Shown: positions 23,945 to 36,956, numbered from the stretch's first letter. The stretch is DNA of 64,000 bases from Quercus robur (GCF_932294415.1 NC_065535.1:15166282-15230281), one strand, 5' to 3'. The notes: generated from the letters alone by a model not told the origin. Translations and numbers: made by a program.

Positions 23945-25040
23945 CCACGTAGGGATGGCAAATCGTGTTCGCGGGTCGCATTCGTGTCATGTTGAGTCAT
24001 GAGTATTTAGCTATATGGGTTGACCCGAACTCGACTTGTTTAGTAAACGTATCACGAATTCTCAACCCAAACATGACTTGTTTATTAAACAGGTCAACCC
24101 AACCCCACATGTTTAACACATATAATTAACAAGTCATGTAAAAGTTAATACAAATGACACATTTAATAATCTATTAGATTAATAGGTCATATCTAACCTA
24201 TATAATTTTTTATCAATTCTCATATATCTAAAATTAAAATACAATTACAACCATAAATATAGTTAGGGGTGTCCAAACAAAACCGGGAACCGACCCACCC
24301 GGCCAAACCGTCCGATCCGGCCCGAGAACCGGCCGACCCGACGCCGGTGACGGGTCGGCGGCGGATATTTGCCCTCTGAACCCGAAAATGGCGGGTCGGT
24401 TGGCGGGTTGAGGCTGAGAAACCGATTTTCAACCGACCCGACCGTATACTGACTGGAAAGCGCTGATTTTTTGTCCGATCTGAGGAGATCCGTTCGAGTT
24501 CAGGCGAGATCTCGTTGAGATTCGGCCTGATCTCTTCGAGATATGCCGAGATCTCATCGAGATCCGGCCAGATCTAGCCGAGATCAGCTTGATCTCTTCG
24601 AGATCCGCCGAAATCTCGCCAAGATCCGGTCAGGTCTCGCCAGATCCGGCGGCTTTTGGCAAAATCCGGCAGTTTTTCTCACAACCCGAAACCGACCGAG
24701 GACCGATCTGCACCCGATGAAAATCCGACCACTCGAACCGACTCCGTTCACCGGTCGGCGGCGGGTCTGTGCATGAGAAACCCGAAGTGATCGGGTCGGT
24801 TCCTGGTTGGGCACAAACTCGACCCGTGGACAGCCCTAAATATAGTAATAAACATATAAAAACAACCATAAATTAAGTGATAAATATCAAAATAACTAGT
24901 AACTTTATAAGTTAAACGGGTCAGACGGGTTCGTATGTTGAACACAAACATGACTCGTTTATTAAACGGATTAGCTGTGTCAACCCGAATATGACCTGAA
25001 CCTGTTTAGGCTCAACCCATGACATGTTTATAAACTAGTT
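23945..25040. repeat. AT-rich repeat hosting the GC-rich hAT element
   Basis: The segment starts AGGGATGGCAAATCGTG, a typical hAT-MITE start. On both sides of the nested element it carries GGGTTGACCCGAACTCGACT/CAACCCGAATATGACC-type blocks that are roughly inverted. The right terminus is not clear. It is interrupted by the element at 24264-24838. Confidence 0.4.
24264..24838. mobile_element. GC-rich non-autonomous hAT element with 8-bp TSD
   Basis: TIRs TAGGGGTGTCCA (24264-24275) and TGGACAGCCCTA (24827-24838) differ at one position. They are flanked by the perfect 8-bp duplication AATATAGT (24256-24263 and 24839-24846), as expected for hAT. The 575-bp body is very GC-rich compared with its surroundings. 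Its centre is built of many GAGATC/GATCTC/GATCCGG copies, and both sub-terminal parts carry GGGTCGG/CCGACCC inverted blocks. Open frames on both strands are by-products of the high GC content. Confidence 0.8.
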
Positions 25041-25062
25041 TTTTTTTTAGAGCATTTCAACA

Positions 25063-25300
25063 TATGACGTCCACTCCTAATAATAGTTCTTTATCATCAG
25101 ATCAAGACACCAATCGATTTTTGATGTAGGGGGAGATTGAATTCTAGATCTCTTATTCAACTATTAGAAATTTTACCAATTATGACGTCCACTCCTAATA
25201 ATAGTTCTTTATCATCAGATCAAGAAACTAATCGGTTTTTGGTGTAGGGGGAGATTGAATTCTAGATCTCTTATTCAACTATTAGAAATTTTACCAATTA
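25063..25300 (+). repeat. Tandem duplication, 2 x 118 bp
   Basis: Units 25063-25180 and 25181-25300 both begin TATGACGTCCACTCCTAATA and end TTTTACCAATTA, with only a few substitutions. The function is unknown and no coding is seen. Confidence 0.85.
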
Positions 25301-26440
25301 AACTAAATGAAACTCACAATTTATAAATGAATTAATCATATCAAATTCACAGATCATGTCAAATTTTACTGTCCCTAATTCTACGCGCTACTTCGTTTAC
25401 ATAAGCGCATGGGTCTGTATTTCTGGGTGTAAATAAAGCAAAGAAAGGGGCAAAGCTGGGCAAAGAAATTGCAGCCGGTCCAGGTGAGATAACGTTTGTT
25501 GACATGTGACCTGTCCCTTTGCAATCAAGTAATATTTAAGAAAGAAAGAAAAAATCAACAATAAAACAAAAACAAAAACAAATATAATAAAAATCTTCAC
25601 GGGTGTGTGGCTGATCTTGATGACCAGGTCTCTAGGGCATTTGTCTGGGGTGTCAAGTGTCTGCACTTGTCGCTAACTTGTGAAGGAAAAGGAAATGACA
25701 GAAGAACAAATTAGTGAAGATTTTAGACTTTTAAGAGCTAGGTTGCAACTTGCAACGACAAAGACTATGCTGATTGCTCATAAATTGTAGTGATGCATAT
25801 ATGGTTTGAGTTATAATATTAAGTTCATTTTAAGTATTTTGAAAGACGAATTCAGGTTTTGTGATCAGTTTACTTTAAATAAATATCTAAAGTATAAACT
25901 CACAATTTTCTACATTATAGATGAATTTAAGACATTAATTCATAAATTTGAAATGATTTAAGTGTTAACAGTTAAATGTTATTTTTAAAATCCATAACAT
26001 TATTGGTGTTTTATTTTTTTTAGTAAATCCTCAACACTCGAATCCATTATGTGTTAAATTTATATAAAGTAATTCAAATTTGTTCTTCAAATACCTTATT
26101 TTTTATTCTTAAAAAAAAATCCTTAATTTTAAATCATCATATCCAAATTCTACCTAAGGTTTTTGTTCAAATAAAAATACTTGTGATGTTATGGATTTAA
26201 ATAACATCTCAAATCTTATCATTTTAACGAATTTTAATTTTGTTCTTAAATTTCATTGATAAATTTTTCATCCATTCAGCCCAATTCAAGTAACTTAAAC
26301 TAAAGCCTAAAATTTAAAATCTCCCCTTAGTCATTTTCATGTGACTGTGAACTAATAGTGGTTCAACTGATAGCCTAATGGTAATGATATCATTTGTGAT
26401 GACTCATTTCTTTTATTAGAATCCGAGCTCCCACATTATC
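25301..26440. other. Intergenic AT-rich DNA
   Basis: No gene is recognised. A short stretch near 25385-25410 repeats the ACGCGCTACTTCGTTTACATAA block seen at 23815-23837, so parts of 23.8 kb and 25.4 kb share ancestry. Confidence 0.35.
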
Positions 26441-26443
26441 TAT

Positions 26444-27104
26444 TGTGGGGCCAGAGGATTTGTGACCCTGGCCCACTTTATATTGGGGTCCAAGGCCCGA
26501 GCCGAGAAGGAATATAGCCGAGGATCTACAGTAAAAGTCCAAATAGCCTTGAGACATGGCCGAGGATGACTCTATCCTCGGCATCCCCAAGGCACTCCTA
26601 AAAGAAAGGGCTAGAACGGTATAAGAACAATTTTGGGAAGAATCGAACACATCCGCGTTGATAGATAAAAGAGCCCTGGACAATATGACGATAAAGGACA
26701 AAGGAAAGGCTGCCATTACTGCAATTAAACACTCTGCGCCAGACAGAGCAATGTTTTTCAGCTTTTACAACCACCCCCAACCACTTTAGGTATAGGCTGA
26801 TGGGACAAGTATCAGCCCTGGAAAGTTGAACCTACACGTGGACGTTGGAAGAGGGGTAAAGGCTAATATAAAAGGAGAAGTAAGCAGTCCAGAAAAAAGG
26901 GCTGGAAAAAAAGGCCAAGAACCAGAGCCTCCCAGGCCGTATCGAGAAGAAAAACTTCTCGAGCGAACATGGTTTAGTTCTGTATGAACACCATGACTAA
27001 CTATCGTCCGATGGCCAATGCCTAGCCTTTTAAGCCCACGCTCTACAAATTATATTATTTGGGCCCTTAACGTGCGAACCCAACATCATTTTGGGGTCGT
27101 TACA
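26444..27104 (+). mobile_element. LTR-type element (probable solo LTR)
   Basis: The segment runs from TGTGGGG (26444) to GTTACA (27104) and is less AT-rich than its flanks. It holds repeated GCCGAG / CCTCGGC motifs (near 26518, 26560 and 26575), a TATA box TATAAAA (26867-26873) and a leader with AGCCTCCCAGGCC. No internal protein domain is present. Terminal TG...CA and one promoter fit a solo LTR. A matching 5-bp target duplication was not found, so the edges are tentative. Minus-strand open frames across it are not genes. Confidence 0.5.
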
Positions 27105-27178
27105 AATTGAGTTCTTACATCTACCTATATTAAAAAAAAAAAAAAATTGTGAGTGTAAACCAACTGAGGCTTCCATGC

Positions 27179-27236
27179 ATATAATTAGATCATTCAAAGA
27201 GTGATATATATCACTCTTTGAATGATCTAATTATAT
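27179..27236. repeat. 58-bp perfect palindrome
   Basis: All 29 base pairs match with no spacer (centre between 27207 and 27208, core GTGATATATATCAC). The next outer pair (27178/27237) mismatches. Such a perfect palindrome would extrude or hairpin and is normally unstable. Confidence 0.9.
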
Positions 27237-27239
27237 ATA

Positions 27240-28690
27240 TTAAAATCAATGCACAATAAGAATTAAACAAAATAGTACAAATTAGTATATACTTGTTGTC
27301 TAATTTTGCGCCACATGTCCAATTTAATTTTCTTAATTTGGATATTAATTGATTCATTCATAATACTCAATGCGAAAGTTAAAATAATCATCTTACTCGC
27401 TTAGGTTTGACCAATTCATTATCACTATTATTGAATATTTTTGTACATAAACACAAGTTACATCCTAATTCTATATAGAAAAATCACATAGAATGCCATC
27501 AGTGCTACATATTTTCTTAGCCTTGAACTTAATAACTAATACAATTGTTTTGTTTTCGAAATGGCAAAGATACTTTCAATCTATCTTTCACTATCATGTT
27601 AAATGGGTTTATTTTCATTTACTTATTTTATTTTAAAAAATAAATAAAGTAAAAATAAGTTATAACTAAGAAAAATGAGATTTTAAAACCTGTAAATAAA
27701 AAAACTTATAACCTAAGCCAAAGAGGCTCTTCAAATTTTAAAATTTTTACTTACAAATGATGAAAAATGAAGAAAAAAAATTCCATCCTTCACAAGCACT
27801 CCAATTTCGTGCCTTTAATTTCCAAATGAGGCCAATGCAATATTTGGTTAATATTCCATAACCTTTTTTTGGAATATTCCCTTTACAGCTTGGACAATGT
27901 TATTACTTCCATCCAATTTTCACAATGAAAAAAAAGATTTTCACAACTTTTTTTCAAGTGAAAATAATATTGTGCCAATTACAATAAAACACCTTAATAA
28001 ATTATAAAATTTTGTAAAGTTTTTTGCATATCTAGTGCTGATTAGTTAATCAAACGAATTGACCTTGAACTCTCAAACATCCGTATTGGAGATGAAACAC
28101 TATACAGAGTGAGCTATTGAGGATCATCAAAGGACTCTCAAATGCTTAAGTTAGCAAAGGTAATTTATATGCATATTGTAGATCAATATTAATGTGACTT
28201 TAATATGGGTGTGTGGTGGTTGATTTTTTCTTATTTTTTAATTAAGGAGAATGGGAGGAGTAGATGATGGCCTTATGTAATCATCAAGCCCATCCCAAAA
28301 AGAATACTATAACTCCCAATGTAGCTTATGCACTTCTAAAACTAACATCCAACTCCCTCCTTAACGATTATTCCTGAAATACTTGACTCCTTATTTATTA
28401 AAATCATGAAAAAATAAAAGAAAAAGACATTTTTTTTTCTAATTTTCTAAGTAAATAAATGAGACATTTGAAAAGTTGAGTTTTTTTTTTTTGGGGGGGC
28501 AAAATATTGTTTAGATAATTTTTTTAATTATCATTATATAGTATATTTGAAGTTATTTTGGAAAATGATGAGAGAAGAACCAAATGTCGGCATTTCGAAA
28601 ACCAAAATGCTTTCCCCCCCAAAAAAAAAGAAAAGAAAAAGCTTCCCTACCTTATCCAAAGGTTGGAGAGGTGGAAAAGTAGAAGGATAG
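27240..28690. other. Intergenic AT-rich DNA
   Basis: No coding signal is seen. It contains homopolymer runs (for example near 28475-28500 and 28615-28630) and no clear repeat boundaries. Confidence 0.35.
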
Positions 28691-29955
28691 AAAATTAGAA
28701 AGTGATAGAAAAGTGGGAAGATAAAAGATATTTTATTTTCCCTCGTGTATGTTTGATTGGGAGAATGAAAAATTGGAGAGATGAAAAATTCATTTGTTTA
28801 GTTGAAGAGAAAAATGAAAGGATAGAAAAAGTAGTTCATATAAATTTACTCTCATGTTCCTATTATATAAAACATTATAATTTATTTATTTATTTTGTAT
28901 TATGTTATTGTCTTATTGACAAATATATTAAATCCATTAAGCAAATCAATTTACCATTTTTTTTAATTACACAAATTATTTTTCATAAAAAAACCCGCAC
29001 ACTATTTTTTTTTTTCTAACTTTCTATCTTTTAACTTAAAAAAAAAAAAAAAATCAAAATCAAAATCAGTTCCATCAAAAACAAAATCTACAAGAATAGC
29101 CATTTATTTTGTTGCCAAGTGTTATACATGCGTGTTGCCAAGTGTTATACATGCGTGTACCTCTCTCTCTCTCGGTTTTCTTTGGTTTTACTATTAAAAT
29201 GTTAACACAGACTAGCCTTATCACACATGTGATGAGGCTATTTTTTTATTATTTTGTGTTTAATATAATTTTTCAATTTGAATTTATCTATTGTTAGCAA
29301 GGATACACAAGAATAAATTTTTAAGAAACTAAAATTTAAGATTTGAAATGGTACAAAAAGTTGGGTTTAGTGTGTGCTAGTTTTTAGAGAAAAAAATGTA
29401 TCAAACGTGCGTGAGATATACTTAAAAAGAAATACTGGGTTTAGTGTGTGCTAGTTTTTGAATTTTGTTGAATTACAATTTTGACCTCATTTTTTATTTT
29501 TTAAGAATAAGAATTATCTAATTAGATTATGGGTAATTTTGACATTTTCTGAAATCATAACTAACTTTCTGAATCCTTTTAATATATAAAGATGATAAAA
29601 TTATGGGTTTATCTTTGTTGTAATGTTGTGAATGGTAGGGTAGTGAATTTTTATATTGAGATGTTAGAGAAGGGTAGAAGAGGGAAATATGTAGTTGTGT
29701 TTTTTCAGTGAGTTTTCTCTTGTGTTTTCTGCTCGATTTGGAGACATTGATTTTTTGTGGGTCTAGGAAGAAAACACCCGAACCCCACCAAAATCCTTCC
29801 ACTTTTCTCCCTTCAACCAAACAACCAAAATTCACCTTTTTTTCTCTACTTCTCTGATTTCTCTCCTCTATTTTTCATCATTCCTAAAATCCTTCTAACC
29901 AAACACACCAAAAAGTGAAAAATAAAAATCTTTCTAACCAAACACACCTAAATAG
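28690..29955. repeat. MITE-family repeat related to 58640-59150
   Basis: The left part (AAAAGTGGGAAGAT, TTGAAGAGAAAAATGA) and right part (TTTTGGTGGGGTT complement, CTAACCAAACACACC) match the two halves of 58640-59150 in order. The middle here is longer (about 0.7 kb extra). A 23-bp tandem repeat starting GTTGCCAAGTG (29111-29156) lies inside. It is non-coding. Confidence 0.45.
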
Positions 29956-30518
29956 AAAAATGAAGAAGGATATAGAAGTTAGAATGAAAAATCATAATAA
30001 AGTAACATTATACTAATAATTGTATTTATCAATTGATTGAGCTGCTGCTGTTGTGTGTTACACAAAATATCTATGCTTCTAACTTGGAGTATTATGACTA
30101 ACTGATTATTTTCTTAAGTTTTTGTTTTTATGTTATTACACATTTACACCCACACTTTCGTAATTTGAAATAAGATACTTGCATCTCTTAAAATGCAAAC
30201 TATTTACATTGATCTCCTCTAACTAAAATAAGATTTTAAAAAAATATTTAATTTTGTATTTTACACATCACTTTAACAACTATAATTAATTTGGAATTTT
30301 ACATCATTTTTTTATTTCTTTTAAAAATTTTATGTATTTTTTCAATTATTCAAAGAAGGTTAGTGCAAATAGTTTATATTTTAAGGGTGAATTATTTATA
30401 TTGATCTGAGGAAAGGTGGGTGTAGAAACAAAAATAATAATAAATTTTTTTAAGGGCGGAGAATATTTTGAGATATGCCAAAAAAAATAAAATAATTGAC
30501 AAACGAACTAGAATGCAC

Positions 30519-30522
<4 letters not shown>

Positions 30523-30553
<31 letters not shown>
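30523..30553 (+). repeat. (GA)n microsatellite upstream of catalase 1
   Basis: About 15 uninterrupted GA units lie some 195 bp before the catalase 1 TATA box. GAGA tracts can affect plant promoter strength, but that role here is inference. Confidence 0.8.
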
Positions 30554-30554
<1 letters not shown>

Positions 30555-30575
30555 AGATCGTGACATTCAAAAACT

Positions 30576-30591
30576 CGTGACGCAGCGAGAC
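30576..30591 (+). promoter_or_regulatory. Promoter element shared by both catalase genes
   Basis: CGTGACGCAGCGAGAC here and CGTGACGTAGCGAGAC at 47131-47146 differ by one base, in otherwise diverged upstream DNA. Each contains TGACG, the core recognised by TGA-type bZIP factors. It lies 142 bp before the TATA box here, against 185 bp in copy 2. Confidence 0.55.
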
Positions 30592-30717
30592 ATTGATTTA
30601 TCGATCTGGATTTTTCGTTTGTCGGCGCTAGAAAGGATAAATGAAAGATTTATTTTTATAAAAAAAAATAGAGGAAAAAAAAAATAGTAAAAGAAAGTTC
30701 AACCCCACGGGTTTGAT

Positions 30718-30724
30718 TATAAAT
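30718..30724 (+). promoter_or_regulatory. TATA box of catalase 1
   Basis: TATAAAT sits in the context GGTTTGATTATAAATTCC, which is conserved at 47308-47325 before catalase 2. It is 110 bp before the ATG, so transcription would start near 30750 with a pyrimidine-rich leader of about 78 nt. Confidence 0.65.
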
Positions 30725-30827
30725 TCCAAATCAAGAACCAGCAGTGATCACACACTCCCTTCAACTCTCAAAAGTATCCTCACTTCTCTATTCTCTTTTT
30801 CTCTCTCTATTTCTCTTTCATATCCCC

Positions 30828-32798
30828 ATGGATCCCTACAAGGTACTCATTCATATTCTTATAGTTTCTCTGTGATCTTTGGTTCCCAATAAGATCCATG
30901 AAAAAAAAATATAACCTTATATATATATATATAGGATAATTTATAAAGTGTTTTCAGGATCTTTGAATATCGATCTCTCATGTATTTTTAAGTAGAAAAG
31001 TGTGCAATTATGATCATTATAATGGTAAGAATTTTAAGCTAACAGTTTGCTAAATATGGTGTTTACTTTTTCATGGCGATGATGATGATGCAGTATCGTC
31101 CATCAAGTGCTTACGATACACCGTACTGGACAACAAACTCGGGTCTTCCAGTTTCAAACAACACCTCGGCTTTGACCGTTGGATCCAGAGGTATTTTAGA
31201 GACTCTGTATATTAATAATGTTTGTCTGTCTCAGTATTTATGTGCAACTGTGTTGTACTTGTAAAGCATAAATTGCGAGAGATCGATGAAGTGGTAACTG
31301 GTAAGCAGCCTCCGACAGAATTAGGGTGTACAAAAAAACAGGCGAGAAGGTCATTGTATTTATTAATGTACAAATGAATCCATACAACGTCGTCTCGTGT
31401 AATTGAAGCAATTAAAAAAGGATTGGATCACATCATTTAAATTTAAAAAAAAAAAAAAAAAAGCTAAACTCAAACTCAACAACGTGATCTAATTCAAACA
31501 ATTAAAAAACCATCACATCAATAATAAGGCCAACTTAAAAACCAACGGCTACGGTTAACTCCCAACGCCTTTTTGTTTTTCTTCCCAATTTTTTTCTCTT
31601 ATGTTATTAGATAATCTATATATGATTCACGTGATATTATTCCAAACTAATAAAAAAAATATAAGTGATTTAGTATTGTTTTGCAAAATACATGCACCTT
31701 TCTTTTTGGACCGTGAAATAGACTGATTATTATTCAGAGCCTTTTTGTCACTTTGATGGACCGATCAAACTTAAAATTTGTGACATTCATAGGAATTCAG
31801 ACCGAAGTTAGATCAAATGTGAGATTACAAGTTATTTTGATTTTTTTTTTTTGGGAAGACTTTTTTTCTTCCTTTTTGATAAAGATAAAGTTGTTGATCT
31901 AAAATAACTGGGTATGTTTTTGGTTTTCTTTTTTTTTTTTTTTTTTAGAGAAAAGATAACTGAGATTATAAATGTATTAATTTATGAAATATTTTTAGAA
32001 AATTTTTTATATGGAAAGAAAAAAAAATTTGATGACTCTTTATATTTTTCATGAAAATAGCATCAAAATTTTTTAAATAGTTTATTAATAATTACCCTAG
32101 ACCATTATTTTTATTTACTATTATCAGTTTTTTCTCTATCATATTGACAATTATGGATTTTCTAAACTTAAATATTCACTTTAGTTATAATTTGTAACAT
32201 CACATCTTTTTGATCTTTATGGAGACATCAAGATCGGAAATCTTCATTCTAAGTAATGTTAAAGACAAAATTTTTCACACTAATTGAGTTGATAAGTTTT
32301 TAATCGTTATCATTTAGATCCACTACTAACATTATTTTATATTTACTATTAAAAATTTATCACCTCAACAATAATATATTTTTTGAAAATCTCCGTTAAA
32401 AGTTATCATTACTTAAAACTTAAAAGTGAGATAAAAAGTGAAAATCAATTTTTATCTCACCTTTAAGCAAATAAATCTCGCAAACATTCATCTCTAGTAA
32501 GTTTGAAGGGAGAATAAATGAGAAATTTAGAGGGAGAGAATTATATATATAGATTATATAAGACAATTATACTTTTTTATGGTGTTAAATTTAAGCATAT
32601 ATATATATATATAAAGAAATATTGTTACTTATGGGTTGGGATGAAATTGACTAATAGTAATAACACTTACAACTTTAGATAAAATATGTGGTATTAAGTT
32701 GAATATATGTAAGGGATTTTTTCAGTTTGACTATCTTACCCCTTACTTTTTAAATTTAATTTCAATTTGTTGTTTAACCATTTGTCAAAAAATTCTCC

Positions 32799-32835
<37 letters not shown>

Positions 32836-35800
32836 AGAAAATCAATTTGAACTAAATAGTAAGGGCAGTTTAGACATGTTGAAAAATTGTGCACCAAAAT
32901 TCCTATTGTAGTTATATATGGAGATTATCAATTTTCCAAACCCATAATCGAATTATTTTGTTTATTTTGTTTTTTTACACTATTCATGCTTGCAAAATAT
33001 TAAGATGATCAAATATAAAATAACTATTTCATTTACATATGTTTAAGTTTCAATTTTTTTAATATTTATTCAAAAGAAATGAATTTATAAATTAGATAAT
33101 AAATAATATATGTATTTATATAAATTTTGGTATACGTAGTATGAACAAAAAGAATATATAATCTAATAGTATTATTTTTAAAATATTAATTCAACACAAC
33201 GTAATTAAGTGACATAACATTAGATTTAACATTAGAATTACTTGATCCATAGTTCCATACTCATTATTTAGTGAAATAACAAGATTAAAGTTGTTGAACT
33301 AAAAGGAAACGTTTTTGGACTTTTCCGTTAAAGCGAAACACGTCATTTGTTATGGGCAGCAGCCCAAGCATCTTGGGTCAAGCCGAAGTTCAATCTTAAT
33401 AAATTCTTTCTTCTGGCCTAGCTAGTTCAATCCAAATCTAGCCTAGATTAGTTAATAAGAACATGTGTCTATTTGGGCGCAGATTCAACTTTCTATTGCT
33501 GATTTATTTATTTAGTTATTTGTTGAAGTTAGTTATAAATATAATTGTGCTTAGAAAAGCAAGATTTTAAAAAGTTGAACACACACGTTGGGACCATTGT
33601 CAGGGATTCATTCATGTAATTATTTGACATGTTTGGGATGGGGACTCCACACACTCCAAAAAATAGTCTTCATTTGTTATGGTTTATAAATTAATTTACA
33701 AAAACTATGGGACAATTTTTAAGGTTTTACATCTTTTTAAGTTACAGTTTAATCATACCCATATTATTTTTATCTCATCAAAATAAGTTATACAGTAAAA
33801 TTGTAATTTAAGTGATAGTCCAACAATGATAACATTTTCTATAGTGTATTATGTTATTGATTTCAACCTCACCTCCCCATCCCCAACTATCTATTTATCA
33901 AAAAAATATGATAACATTCACCGACCGATAACCATGATTATTTTGTTGGGCAATTCATAACGGATTTTAAAATTTTAAATTAAGGTTTAGTTGTTAGTTG
34001 TTGGGTAAAAGGAAAAATAAAAAAAGATTAATTAAAATAAAATTTCTATTCCTCCAAATTTCCCAATTCGAAGGAATTGAAAAATGGGAGGTTGAAAAAT
34101 TGGAGGGATAATAAAGTTCAATTTCCTCTGATTCCCATCTCTTGAAAAAAAAATAAAAGGATTTGCGAAGATGAGGTTAGACAAAAGGATGAGTTTAGTA
34201 ATGATGGAAAGTCAAAGCCATGTTGTATAATTTAACAGGAAAATGGCCCTGGATAGAACACAATGGACCCAAATGGTTAGGATAGAGATTTTTAGTTTTG
34301 GAGTTGATAATTGACATTACTTTTTTTCGTTTCTTATTGGGGATTCATTTCAATGTACTTTCTTTTTGTTCTTAAAAGGCATAACAAATTGAATATCTTA
34401 GGATGTTGTAAAATATATAGATCAGTTCAGAGAAGCTAGTATTGCATGCATTAATTTGGAATTGTGTTTCTGTTTTGTATTTGACAGGTCCAATTCTCCT
34501 TGAGGACTATCATTTGGTTGAGAAACTTGCCAACTTTGAGAGGGAAAGGATCCCAGAACGTGTTGTCCATGCTAGGGGAGCTAGTGCAAAGGGTTTCTTT
34601 GAGGTCACCCATGATGTTACTCACCTCACCTGTGCTGATTTCCTCCGATCCCCCGGGGTTCAAACACCTGTCATTGTTCGTTTCTCTACTGTTATCCATG
34701 AGCGTGGTAGCCCTGAAACCCTGAGGGATCCTCGTGGTTTTGCAACCAAGTTCTACACTAGAGAGGTGAATTCATGATTTCATAATATATATATATATAT
34801 ATTTATGTGACAATTAACGTGATTAATAGTAGAACTACCGCCAATAACATAATAAATAAAAGGCAGAGATGTTAGTTTATAAGATTTATGTAGTAAAATT
34901 TGTAATAACAGAAATATTACTCTTGTTCATAATATCTATCCTGATATGGTGGTTGCCTTTTTCCTTGTGAACTCAATGATCAGGGTAATTTTGATCTTGT
35001 GGGGAACAATTTCCCAGTCTTTTTTATGCGTGATGCAATGCAATTTCCAGATGTGGTCCATGCATTCAAGCCCAACCCAAAGACTAACATCCAAGAGATG
35101 TGGAGGATTCTTGACTACTGCTCTCACCTCCCAGAAAGTTTGAACACATTCACCTTCTTTTTTGATGATGTGGGTATTCCACAAGACTACAGGCACATGG
35201 ATGGCTCCAGTGTCAACACCTATACTTTGATCAACAAGGCTGGGAAGGTGCTATATGTGAAATTTCACTGGAGACCAACTTGTGGAGTCAAGTGTTTGAC
35301 GGAGGAAGAAGCTATTAGGATTGGAGGAACTAATCACAGCCATGCCACCAAGGATCTCGTTGATTCAATTGCAGCTGGAAACTTTCCTGAATGGAAACTT
35401 TATGTCCAGACAATGGATCCTGATCATGAGGATAGATATGACTTTGACCCACTTGATGGAACCAAGACCTGGCCTGAGGACCTTTTGCCCTTGCAGCCAG
35501 TTGGTCGCATGGTGTTGAACAAGAACATTGATAACTTCTTTGCAGAGAATGAACAACTTGCTTTTAACCCTGCCTATGTGGTTCCTGGTATCTACTACTC
35601 CAATGATAAGGTGCTTCAGGGTCGTATCTTTGCCTATGGTGATACCCAAAGGCACCGTCTTGGACCAAACTACATGCAGATCCCAGTTAATGCTCCCAAA
35701 TGTGCTCACCACAACAATCACCACGAGGGTTTCATGAATATCATGCACAGGGATGAGGAGGTACTAATTATTATAAGCTACTTACTGCATCTTTTATTCA

Positions 35801-36665
35801 GACTTGCATTGCCTTGTACGGTTGTACCCCATAAATGAAATGTTGTGATTAAGATGCATGCTAAGGTGGTATTGCAATTTTATTCTTTTTTGATTTATGT
35901 AAAATAATTCTGATTAGTAATTATGATCATAATTTTTAGGTCAATTACTTCCCTTCGAGGTTTGATTCTGCTCGTCCTGCTGAAAGGTTCCCCATTAATT
36001 CTGCTATCATCACTGGAAGGCGTGACAGGGTAAGTCTCCACCAATTGAATCTTCTTTTTTGTCACAATGTAAATTTTACCATGGGGTTGTGGAATGGATC
36101 AACATATGTGTGAGCCATATACCTTATTATCAAATTTCATGAATTTTGTGACATAAGTTAAGTAGATGGTTTGACAAAAAAACATGACAAAGATGCATAA
36201 AAATGAATTGGAACTCAAACATAATTTGTTGGTTTATGCAGCGCGTTATTGAGAAGGAAAACAACTTTAAGGAACCAGGAGAGAGATACAGATCCTGGGC
36301 ACCAGACAGGTACTTGTATTGCTCCATTGTTATAAAATATATGGATGACATATATGTATCATGTATGTCATTTTTAATGTATTGTTTCTTTTGCATTTCT
36401 CTTGTGATATTTTCCCAGGCAAGAAAGATTCATTCGCCGATGGGCTGAGGCTTTATCTGATCCTCGTGTCACCTATGAGATTCGCAGCATCTGGATCTCA
36501 TACTTGTCTCAGGTGAGCCTCTTTCTCAATTGCTTCAATTTGAATGGTAACATTGAAATTGTGATAGTGTGCTGATTTAATGATCTGTGTTGGAATTCAC
36601 TACAGGCGGACAGATCTCTAGGTCAGAAGGTAGCATCTCGTGTTAATGTGAGGCCAACCATGTGA
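30828..36665 (+). CDS. CAT: Catalase, copy 1 (diverged), 492 aa, 8 exons
   Basis: Haem catalase (2 H2O2 to 2 H2O + O2) of peroxisomes. Exons: 30828-30842, 31094-31190, 34488-34765, 34984-35760, 35940-36029, 36242-36309, 36419-36512, 36606-36665. All junctions are GT-AG and the frame is intact. The length equals the plant norm. It starts MDPYKYRPSSAY. Distal His65 (RVVHARG), Asn138 (GNNFPVFF) and the haem-ligand Tyr348 ([14 protein letters not shown]) are present. The C-terminus is [16 protein letters not shown] sits where pumpkin catalase has its QKL import signal (-13 to -11). Unusual residues compared with copy 2 include Leu179 for His, NTFTFFFDD for HMFTFLFDD, an altered exon-5 segment ([21 protein letters not shown]... 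region, 399-419) and Leu471 for Trp. Intron 2 is enlarged to 3.3 kb. The protein is probably active, but constraint may be relaxed or its role changed. Confidence 0.95.
31191..34487. other. Enlarged intron 2 of catalase 1
   Basis: The 3' part (about 34190-34400) matches intron 2 of catalase 2 (about 48830-49020), for example AACAGGAAAAT, CCCTGGATAGA and CCCAAATGGTTA. The upstream 2.9 kb has no counterpart and holds insertions: a fold-back MITE copy at about 31965-32105, (TA)n runs at 32610-32630 and 32804-32830, and a less AT-rich block near 33330-33460. No coding is seen. Confidence 0.6.
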
Positions 36666-36823
36666 ATGTAAATGTGAAGGGTGATGCAAGCTGGATCTCT
36701 GAGTTGAAGAGAGTATATGTGAGATATGGAAATGAGAAATCAGTGTTATTCCAATAATCGCTGTGTAATATCATATACTTATACTTTGGTATTATATGGC
36801 TCTTAAACTTCATGCTTCAATCC

Positions 36824-36829
36824 AATAAA
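36824..36829 (+). terminator. Poly(A) signal of catalase 1
   Basis: AATAAA lies 159 bp after the stop codon. The surrounding CAATCCAATAAACCCCG is conserved in catalase 2 (52082-52098), which supports a shared 3' UTR end. Confidence 0.6.
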
Positions 36830-36956
36830 CCCCGTTTTGTATATTTTTAACTTGTAAGTTCTATTTATGATTTATTGAGTTGAATTGCTCTGTCAATTTA
36901 CTTGTATGCTGTGATGTAATCAAAGGTGCTTAGGCACCTTTCAATAAGTTAAGGGT

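Noticed and set aside
24220-24951. Several overlapping open frames on both strands
   Set aside because: They follow from the GC-rich repeated hAT element, and no frame shows domain similarity.
26390-26780. Minus-strand open frames of 60-108 codons
   Set aside because: They lie inside an LTR with its own TATA box on the other strand and match no retroelement protein.
31073-31264. Frame starting [14 protein letters not shown] at catalase exon 2
   Set aside because: It reads from intron into exon 2. The true start is the MDPYK exon at 30828, identical in both copies.
34451-35748. Long frames on the minus strand and other + frames across catalase exons
   Set aside because: They are shadows of the conserved catalase coding sequence.
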